A stretch of DNA of 64,000 nucleotides. Source: Paracoccus sp. R12_2 (GTDB lineage Bacteria > Pseudomonadota > Alphaproteobacteria > Rhodobacterales > Rhodobacteraceae). The position numbers were made by a program, and so were the translations under genes. The DNA lies in contig NZ_JAGHRA010000001.1 of assembly GCF_017744015.1 (NCBI RefSeq), forward strand, positions 310,001 through 374,000, given 5' to 3'. Positions 56,214 to 64,000 of this stretch are shown in pieces. The notes below the pieces were generated by a model that did not search any database, was not told the origin of the DNA, and saw only the letters and a program-made list of their open reading frames with translations. How positions within the stretch are numbered: the first letter of the stretch is position 1; each line of letters opens with the position of its first letter.

Positions 56214-57667
56214 TCGTACTGCTCCCGGTATTTGCGGACGATATAAAGGGCCAGCACGTTCAGCCCCAGCGTGAACACGAACAGCGTCAGGCCAAGTGCA
56301 AAGGCGACCAGCGTTTCGGGACTTGCGAATTCGGTGTCGCCGGTCAACTGGCTGACGATCTTGACGGTGATCGTGGTCATCGCCTCGAACGGGTTCAACG
56401 ACAGCTTTGCGGCTGCACCCGCACCCAGCACCACGATCATGGTCTCGCCGATGGCGCGGCTGGCGGCCAGCAGAACCGCACCGACCACACCCGGCAGGGC
56501 GGCAGGCAGGATCACCTGCTTGATGCTTTCCGATTTCGTCGCGCCCAGCCCGTAAGACCCGTCACGCATCGCCTGCGGAACCGAGTTGATGATGTCGTCT
56601 GACAGCGAACTGACAAAGGGGATCAGCATGATGCCCATGACCAGCCCCGCCGTCATCACCGATGACGAGGAACTGCCCAGGCCAAGCGGTTGCGCGAAAT
56701 AGTCGCGCAGCGCCGGTCCGACGGTGATCAGCGCGAACAGGCCGTAAACGATCGTCGGGATACCTGCCAGGATCTCGATGGCGGGCTTGGCAAAGCTGCG
56801 GACACGCTTGCTGGCGTACTCCGCCAGATAGATCGCGGCCAGCAGCCCGATCGGCACGGCAACCAGCAACGCGATGAACGACACATACAACGTGCCCCAC
56901 AGCAGCGGCCAGATACCCAGATCCGAACCACCCCGGAACTGCGGGTTCCATGTCAACGACAGGAAGAAATCCTTCGCCGGATACATCCGGAAGAAACTTG
57001 CGGTCTCGAAGACCAGCGACAGCACGATCCCGACCGTGGTCAGGATGGCGACCAGGGACGACCCGATCAGCAACGCCATCACCACCCCTTCGGACACGTT
57101 GCGGGCCCGGAAGGTGGGATTGATACGGCTGATGGCAAAGGCAAAGCCCGCGATGGCGAACAGCGCCACCCCGGCGCCTTTCAGCAGGCTGCTTGCCTGG
57201 ATCAACTCGCGACGCTGCTTGGCGGCCTGAAACACGGCAGGCTCGACATCAGAGCCCAGCGCGACACCCACATCGGCCAGACGCCCGCGGACATCCGCCA
57301 TATCGGCGCGCATCTGCGTAAGCTGATCTTCGGTCAGGGTCGAACGCTGAATCAGTGCATCCAGCCCTTCCGAGATGCGGGTGACATCCGCCATCTTCAG
57401 ATCAAGCTCGGACCCTGTCGCGCCGGTGGCCTCGACAACGCCGCGCACGCGGCTGTCGATCACGCGAGGCTCGGCCAGCATCCAGACAGCCAGCAACAGC
57501 AATGCCGGCACTACCGTGAACAGAAAGACCGACTGGCCATACTGGCTGGGAAGCGAATGAAGCTTGCGGGGATCGCCCGATACGCTGGTCAGCGCGCGGC
57601 GTCGGCCCAGATAGAAGCCGATGACGCCCAGTCCGACCACGAACAGCAGGATAAGGCCAATGCTCAT
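56210..57667 (-). CDS. pstC: Phosphate ABC transporter permease PstC (long form)
   Basis: 485-residue inner-membrane permease. An extended N-terminal part (helices near 3-17 and 47-65, then a hydrophilic heptad-like region about 80-160: TRISEGLDALIQRSTLTEDQLTQMRADMADVRGRL) precedes the classic six-helix core. The core EAA loop reads DGSYGLGATKSESIKQVILPAALPG near 390-414. It pairs with the long-form PstA. ATG 57667 follows AGGTACCCC. It is separated from pstS by a hairpin that probably lets pstS be expressed more strongly. Confidence 0.92.
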   Translation of the reverse strand: MSIGLILLFVVGLGVIGFYLGRRRALTSVSGDPRKLHSLPSQYGQSVFLFTVVPALLLLAVWMLAEPRVIDSRVRGVVEATGATGSELDLKMADVTRISEGLDALIQRSTLTEDQLTQMRADMADVRGRLADVGVALGSDVEPAVFQAAKQRRELIQASSLLKGAGVALFAIAGFAFAISRINPTFRARNVSEGVVMALLIGSSLVAILTTVGIVLSLVFETASFFRMYPAKDFFLSLTWNPQFRGGSDLGIWPLLWGTLYVSFIALLVAVPIGLLAAIYLAEYASKRVRSFAKPAIEILAGIPTIVYGLFALITVGPALRDYFAQPLGLGSSSSSVMTAGLVMGIMLIPFVSSLSDDIINSVPQAMRDGSYGLGATKSESIKQVILPAALPGVVGAVLLAASRAIGETMIVVLGAGAAAKLSLNPFEAMTTITVKIVSQLTGDTEFASPETLVAFALGLTLFVFTLGLNVLALYIVRKYREQYE

Positions 57668-57691
57668 GGGGTACCTGTCACAATGGGTGAA

Positions 57692-57716
57692 GGGGCGACG
57701 GCGCTGCCGTCGCCCC
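57692..57716 (-). terminator. Hairpin between pstS and pstC
   Basis: GGGGCGACGGC / GCCGTCGCCCC form a perfect 11-bp stem (57692-57702 with 57706-57716) with a three-base loop, 17 bases after the pstS stop. No U-tract follows on the minus strand. It probably stabilises pstS message or causes partial termination. Confidence 0.7.
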
Positions 57717-57733
57717 AGCTGTGTGGGATGGAA

Positions 57734-58777
57734 TTATTCTTCCAGCGGGCCCATCGGGGTGCGGTTGGCAACCATTTCCTGCGTGGCGGCCAGTTCCGGG
57801 TCGGACACCAGGCCGTAATTGGCCAGCGGGCCGTTCGGGCCGGCCATGTCATCGGACACGAAGAACTCGATGTATTCCTGCATGCCGGGGATCACGTCCA
57901 GATGCGCGTTCTTCACATAGAAGTACAGCGGGCGCGACACCGGATATTCGCCCGAGGCGATGGTCTCGGTCGAAGGATTGATGCCGGACATGGTCGCGAC
58001 ATTCAGCTTGTCGGTGTTGTTCTCGTAGAACGACAGGCCGAACACGCCGATGGCGTTCTTGTTCGCGTCGATGCGCGCCAGCGTTTCGGTGTAGTCGCCG
58101 TCGATATCGACCGACACGCCATCGGTGCGCAGCGAGGTGCACATTGCCTCGGCCTTGTCCTCGTCGCCGCCGTTCTGTTCGGCGAAGACTTCCATGGCGC
58201 CCGATTCCTCGCAGCCCGCCAGGATTACCTTCTCGTCGAACACTTCACGGGTGCCGTGCTTGGTGCCGGGAATGAAGGCCAGGATCTGCTGATCGGGCAG
58301 GTCGCCGTTCACGTCGGACCAGCTGGCATTGTCGTTGGCCTTGACTTCGCCGTCCACGACGATGTCCTTGGCCAGCGCGTTGAACCAGTCGGCCGGGGTA
58401 AAGGCGAATTCGGGACCGTCGATGTCGCTGGCGAAGACGATCCCGTCATAGCCGATGCGGACTTCCATGATCTCGGTCACGCCGTTGGCGGCGCAGGTGT
58501 CGATGTCCGACTGGCTGATGCGGCTGGACGAGTTGGCGATGTCGATGGTGTTCTCGCCGACGCCTTCGCACAGCTTCTTGCGGCCAGCACCCGATCCGCC
58601 GGATTCGACGACCGGGGTCGGGAAGTCGAAGTTTTCGCCGAACGATTCGGCGACGATGGTCGCATAGGGCAGCACGGTCGAGGAACCAGCGGTCTGGATA
58701 TTGTCGCGTGCGGCAGCAGCGGTGGCCGAGGCGGCGACGATGGCAAGCGCCGAGACGGTGAATTTCGCGGTGTTCAT
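57734..58777 (-). CDS. pstS: Periplasmic phosphate-binding protein PstS
   Basis: 347-residue secreted binding protein. The signal peptide spans about 1-23 (VSALAIVAASATAAAA). The mature part opens RDNIQTAGSSTVLPYATIVAE, with the family's phosphate-contact TAGSST motif. A second contact region is ESGGSGAGRKKLCEG near 58-72, followed by DIANSSSRISQSD. ATG 58777 follows AGGAGAG. It is the first gene of the pst operon, directly downstream of four Pho-box repeats, so it should be induced by phosphate starvation. Confidence 0.95.
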   Translation of the reverse strand: MNTAKFTVSALAIVAASATAAAARDNIQTAGSSTVLPYATIVAESFGENFDFPTPVVESGGSGAGRKKLCEGVGENTIDIANSSSRISQSDIDTCAANGVTEIMEVRIGYDGIVFASDIDGPEFAFTPADWFNALAKDIVVDGEVKANDNASWSDVNGDLPDQQILAFIPGTKHGTREVFDEKVILAGCEESGAMEVFAEQNGGDEDKAEAMCTSLRTDGVSVDIDGDYTETLARIDANKNAIGVFGLSFYENNTDKLNVATMSGINPSTETIASGEYPVSRPLYFYVKNAHLDVIPGMQEYIEFFVSDDMAGPNGPLANYGLVSDPELAATQEMVANRTPMGPLEE

Positions 58778-58833
58778 GGATCTCTCCTGAGTCGGTCATT
58801 GCCCAGTATGGGGCTGCTGCTGAACTAGACCCG

Positions 58834-58877
58834 GCAGGTGACGACTATGCGACTGTTATATGACGATTAGATGACAA
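58834..58877 (-). promoter_or_regulatory. Tandem Pho boxes upstream of pstS
   Basis: Read on the minus strand, four consecutive 11-mers: TTGTCATCTAA, TCGTCATATAA, CAGTCGCATAG, TCGTCACCTGC. Each begins with a TGTCA-like half-site in helical phase, the PhoB-binding pattern (two adjacent Pho boxes). The block ends 57 bases before the pstS ATG. Confidence 0.88.
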
Positions 58878-58965
58878 TCGACCACCTCAGCGATTGCTGG
58901 GCGAAATGCGCCCGAACGCGCGGTTGTGCGCGCCCGGATTCATACAACCTGCCGGTTTCAGGCGA

Positions 58966-60555
<1,590 letters not shown>

Positions 60556-60671
60556 GTCGTCCCCGCCTGCGAAAAGGGACCGCCCGACTTATCGCCGAGA
60601 CGGCGGATAAGGCGACAGAACAACATTTTTCGGCCGTGATCACAACCCGGTGAGCCGGCGCGGCAGCCCGA

Positions 60672-61772
60672 TCAGCCGATTTCGCCCCGAACACCGCCGG
60701 TCTGTGCGCGATCCATCAGCAGGTGATCCAGGATCACGCAGGCAGCCATCGCCTCGGCCACAGGCACCGCGCGAATACCGACACAAGGATCGTGGCGGCC
60801 CTTGGTGATCAGCTCGATCTCTTCGCCCTGCCGGTTGATGGTGCGGCGCGGCGTGGTGATCGAACTGGTCGGCTTGACCGAGAACCGCACCACGATCGGC
60901 TGCCCGGTGCTGATCCCGCCCAGAATGCCGCCCGCATGGTTCGACAGGAAGATCGGCCCGTCATTGCCCATCCGCATCTCGTCGGCATTGGCGGTGCCGG
61001 TCAGGGCGGCCGCGGCCATCCCTTCGCCGATCTCGACGCCCTTGACCGCGTTGATCGACATCATCGCGGCGGCCAGATCGGTGTCCAGCTTGGCATAGAC
61101 CGGCGCGCCAAGGCCGGGCGGGCAGCCTTCGACCAGCACCTCGATCGCGGCACCGACGCTGTTCTGATCCTTGCGGATGCCGTCCAGGTAATCCGACCAG
61201 GCATTTGCCGCCGTTGCATCGGGCAGGAAGAACGGGTTTTCCGGGATCGCGCGCGCATCGAATTTCGCGCGGTCCAGATGCATGTCGCCCATCTGCACCA
61301 TGTAGCCGATGATCTTCAGATCCGGCAGCAGATGGGCCAGAACCGCCTGCGCCACGCCCCCGGCGGCGACCCGCGCCGCCGTTTCTCGCGCCGAGGACCG
61401 CCCGCCACCGCGATAGTCGCGCAGCCCGTATTTCAGGTGATAGGCGATATCGGCATGGCCCGGACGAAAGCTGGTCGCGATATCCCCGTAATCCTTGCTG
61501 CGCTGATCGGTGTTTTCGATCATCAGCTGGATCGGCGTGCCGGTGGTGCGGCCCTCGAAGACGCCCGACAGGATCCGCACCTGATCGGCCTCGCGGCGCT
61601 GGGTGGTGTGCTTGCTGGTGCCGGGGCGGCGGCGATCCAGGAATTGCTGGATAAAGTCTTCGTCCAGCGCGACACCGGGCGGCACGCCATCAACCGTCGC
61701 GCCCAGCGCGGGGCCGTGGCTTTCGCCCCAGGTCGTGAACCGGAACTCGCGGCCGAATGTGTTGAAGCTCAT
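60672..61772 (-). CDS. aroC: Chorismate synthase
   Basis: 366-residue cytoplasmic enzyme that makes chorismate from EPSP with reduced FMN, the last step of the shikimate pathway. The three family signatures are present: [22 protein letters not shown] near 12-33, [24 protein letters not shown] near 114-137, and [23 protein letters not shown] with [17 protein letters not shown] near the C-terminus. ATG 61772 overlaps the mutS stop (ATGA), so the two are cotranslated. Confidence 0.96.
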   Translation of the reverse strand: MSFNTFGREFRFTTWGESHGPALGATVDGVPPGVALDEDFIQQFLDRRRPGTSKHTTQRREADQVRILSGVFEGRTTGTPIQLMIENTDQRSKDYGDIATSFRPGHADIAYHLKYGLRDYRGGGRSSARETAARVAAGGVAQAVLAHLLPDLKIIGYMVQMGDMHLDRAKFDARAIPENPFFLPDATAANAWSDYLDGIRKDQNSVGAAIEVLVEGCPPGLGAPVYAKLDTDLAAAMMSINAVKGVEIGEGMAAAALTGTANADEMRMGNDGPIFLSNHAGGILGGISTGQPIVVRFSVKPTSSITTPRRTINRQGEEIELITKGRHDPCVGIRAVPVAEAMAACVILDHLLMDRAQTGGVRGEIG

Positions 61773-64000
61773 GGCTGTTCTCCGGTCAGGGCCTTCAGTT
61801 CATAGATCAAGTCCAGCGCCTCGCGCGGGGACATCGCATCGGGATGCACGTCTTTCATGCGCGCGTCCAGAGGACCGTCCTTCGCCTTCGACGCCGCGGG
61901 TGCGGGCGGCACGGCGCGGAACAGGGGCAGATCGTCGATCAGCGCGGCGGGCCGTGCCGCACCTTCCCGTTCGCCCGATTCCAGGGCGTCCAGAACCTCG
62001 CGCGCGCGATCCACGACCGAGGCGGGCAGCCCCGCCAGCCGTGCGACCTGCACACCATAGGAACGGTCCGCCGCGCCCTTGCGGACCTCGTGCAGAAAGA
62101 TCACGTCGCCGTCCCATTCGCGCACCGCGACGGTGGCGTTCTCGACCCCGTCCAGCTTGGCGGTCAGGGCGGTCATTTCATGGTAATGCGTGGCAAACAG
62201 CGCGCGGCATCGGTTGACGGCGTGCAGATGCTCCATCACGGCCCAGGCGATGGACAGCCCGTCCCAGGTCGCCGTGCCACGCCCGATCTCGTCCAGGATG
62301 ACCAGCGCATGATCGTCGGCCTGATTGAGGATTGCCGCCGTCTCGACCATCTCGACCATGAAGGTGGACCGGCCCCGCGCCAGATCGTCGGCGGCCCCCA
62401 CGCGACTGAACAACTGGCTGACCATGCCGATATGGGCGCTGCGCGCGGGCACGAAGGCTCCGGCCTGCGCCAGCACCGCGATCAGCGCATTCTGCCGCAG
62501 AAAGGTCGATTTACCGGCCATGTTCGGGCCGGTCAGCAGCCAGATCGCGGGGGTATCGCCCGCCGTCAGATCGCAGTCATTGGCGACAAAGCTTTCGGAT
62601 TTCCGCTTCAACGCGCGTTCGACCACGGGATGGCGTCCACCCTCGATCTGAAAGACCCGGCTGTCATCGACGCGCGGACGCGTCCATCCCTCGCCGGTGG
62701 CGATGTCGGCGAAGGCGGCGGCCAGATCGATCTCGGCCAGCGCCCGTGCGGCCTGCCCGATCTGTGCGGCGCGGTCCAGCACCGCATCGCGCAGCCGGGC
62801 GAAGATGTTCCGTTCGATCTGCAGCGCGCGGTCGCGGGCGTTCAGGATCCGGGTTTCCAGTTCGGACAGCTCGACCGTGGTGAAGCGGATCTGGTTGGCG
62901 GTGGTCTGGCGGTGAATGAAGATATCGGACATCGCCCGCATCCGGTCGGCATGCGTGGTCGTCGTCTCGATGAAATATCCCAGCACGTTGTTGTGCCGGA
63001 TCTTCAGGCTTTGCACACCGGATTTCGCGGCATAGTCCGCCTGCATCGACGCGATCACGCCACGTCCCTCGTCGCGCAGTCGGCGGGTCTGATCCAGATC
63101 CTCGTCGTATTCGGGGGCGACGAAGCCGCCGTCGCGGGCCAGCAGAGGCGGCTCGGCCACCAGCGCATCGTCCAGCAGGTCGATCAGGTCATCATGTCCG
63201 GTCAGATCCCGCGCGGCCCAGGCCAGCACCCGGGTTGCATCCGCCGGCATCCGCGTGGCGATCCCGGCGCCCTGTGTCAGCCCGGCACGGATCGCCGCCA
63301 GATCCCGCGGCCCACCCCGGTCCAGCGCCAGGCGCGACAGCGCGCGATCCATGTCGGGTACGCGTCCCAGCGCGGCGTGCAGATCGGCCGACAGCCGCGC
63401 GTCATCGACCAGCAGCGACACCGCCTCCTGCCGTGCATGGATCAGCGCCAGATCGCGGCTTGGCGCGCTGATACGTCGTTCCAGCAGCCGCGCCCCCGCC
63501 GCCGTCACGGTGCGGTCGATGGCGGTCAGCAACGACCCCTCGCGCCCGCCCGACAGGGCCTGGGTCAGTTCCAGGTTGCGACGCGTCGCGGCATCGATCT
63601 GCATCGCGCCGCCCGCGTTCTCGCGCAGCGGCGGGCGCATCAGCGGCAGCCTGCCCTTCTGCGTCATGTCCAGGTATTCGACGATCGCGCCCATCGCGGC
63701 CAGTTCGGCCCGGCTGAAATTGCCGAACCCGTCAAGCGTCTCGACCCCGTAAAGCGCACATAGACGCCGCGCGCCCGACGCGCTGTCGAAGGTACCGGCG
63801 GGCAGATCGGTCAGTGCCGCCCCGGCATCGGAGGCCAGATCGTCCAGCCCCGCATTCTCGACCGCCAGCAATTCGCGCGGGGCAAGCCGCGCCAGTTCCG
63901 GCGCAAGCCGGGACAGCGGGCAATCCATCACCTGAAACGCGCCGGTCGAGATATCGACCCAGGCCAGCGCGGCCTGATCGCGGACCTGCGCGAAGGCCGC
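61769..64000 (-). CDS. mutS: DNA mismatch repair ATPase MutS (partial, N-terminus beyond right edge)
   Basis: Cytoplasmic mismatch-recognition ATPase. The frame is open to the right edge; the first visible residues are [20 protein letters not shown], part of the connector-side region. About 743 residues are visible of a protein usually near 850-880, so the mismatch-binding domain is missing from view. The lever and clamp regions cover about the middle. Walker [20 protein letters not shown] lies near 481-499 of the visible part, with [12 protein letters not shown] and FATHYHEM following. It ends in an ATGA overlap with aroC. Confidence 0.95.
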   Translation of the reverse strand, partial: AAFAQVRDQAALAWVDISTGAFQVMDCPLSRLAPELARLAPRELLAVENAGLDDLASDAGAALTDLPAGTFDSASGARRLCALYGVETLDGFGNFSRAELAAMGAIVEYLDMTQKGRLPLMRPPLRENAGGAMQIDAATRRNLELTQALSGGREGSLLTAIDRTVTAAGARLLERRISAPSRDLALIHARQEAVSLLVDDARLSADLHAALGRVPDMDRALSRLALDRGGPRDLAAIRAGLTQGAGIATRMPADATRVLAWAARDLTGHDDLIDLLDDALVAEPPLLARDGGFVAPEYDEDLDQTRRLRDEGRGVIASMQADYAAKSGVQSLKIRHNNVLGYFIETTTTHADRMRAMSDIFIHRQTTANQIRFTTVELSELETRILNARDRALQIERNIFARLRDAVLDRAAQIGQAARALAEIDLAAAFADIATGEGWTRPRVDDSRVFQIEGGRHPVVERALKRKSESFVANDCDLTAGDTPAIWLLTGPNMAGKSTFLRQNALIAVLAQAGAFVPARSAHIGMVSQLFSRVGAADDLARGRSTFMVEMVETAAILNQADDHALVILDEIGRGTATWDGLSIAWAVMEHLHAVNRCRALFATHYHEMTALTAKLDGVENATVAVREWDGDVIFLHEVRKGAADRSYGVQVARLAGLPASVVDRAREVLDALESGEREGAARPAALIDDLPLFRAVPPAPAASKAKDGPLDARMKDVHPDAMSPREALDLIYELKALTGEQP

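Overview
The window is high-GC alphaproteobacterial DNA, most likely a member of Rhodobacteraceae close to Paracoccus. The best evidence is the Rieske/cytochrome b/cytochrome c1 operon, whose proteins closely resemble those I recall from Paracoccus, including the long acidic Ala/Glu-rich segment of cytochrome c1. Genes are densely packed with many ATGA stop/start overlaps. I saw no tRNA, rRNA, CRISPR array, insertion sequence or prophage gene.

Layout. 1-5.6 kb: haem uptake, with a divergent hemin-degrading factor (cut by the left edge) and a TonB-dependent haem receptor followed by ExbB, two ExbD paralogues and TonB. The second ExbD has Asn in place of the conserved membrane Asp. 5.6-15.6 kb: an amino-sugar catabolism locus in two divergent arms. 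The leftward arm has a MurQ-type etherase, a sugar ABC transporter and a Gfo/Idh oxidoreductase. The rightward arm has a BadF-type sugar kinase, a GntR/UTRA regulator, a SIS-domain deaminase and NagA. Near-identical inverted operator-like sites lie between the arms. 15.7-18.5 kb: a glutathionylspermidine-synthase-like protein with a DUF1190 lipoprotein, then an ArsR regulator with an AHSA1/SRPBCC protein.

18.7-34.1 kb: an IalB-family secreted protein lies just downstream of a 14.9 kb gene for a 4,952-residue autotransporter. Its passenger is built of about 60 glycine-rich repeats. Twenty-four consecutive units keep an exact 195-bp period, and some of these alternate as a 390-bp higher-order repeat. 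This is the most unusual object in the window.

34.6-37.5 kb: a GntR/FCD regulator divergent from a hydantoin/allantoin racemase and an NCS1 permease, with a perfect 14-bp palindrome between them. 37.6-42.5 kb: an imelysin / di-haem oxidoreductase / imelysin / DUF1513 operon, probably for periplasmic iron handling. 42.6-47.8 kb (leftward): UDP-glucose dehydrogenase, FtsK and an aminotransferase. 48.2-51.5 kb: the bc1 complex operon. 51.7-52.6 kb: a ribokinase-family kinase. 52.6-58.8 kb (leftward): pstSCAB-phoU-phoB behind four 11-bp Pho-box repeats. 59-64 kb (leftward): a BCCT transporter, chorismate synthase and MutS (cut by the right edge).

Three systems serve nutrient acquisition (haem, amino sugars, phosphate), and the imelysin cassette probably serves periplasmic iron. 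The rest is housekeeping, apart from the giant surface protein. All calls rest on reading the sequence and recognising families; no database search was run.
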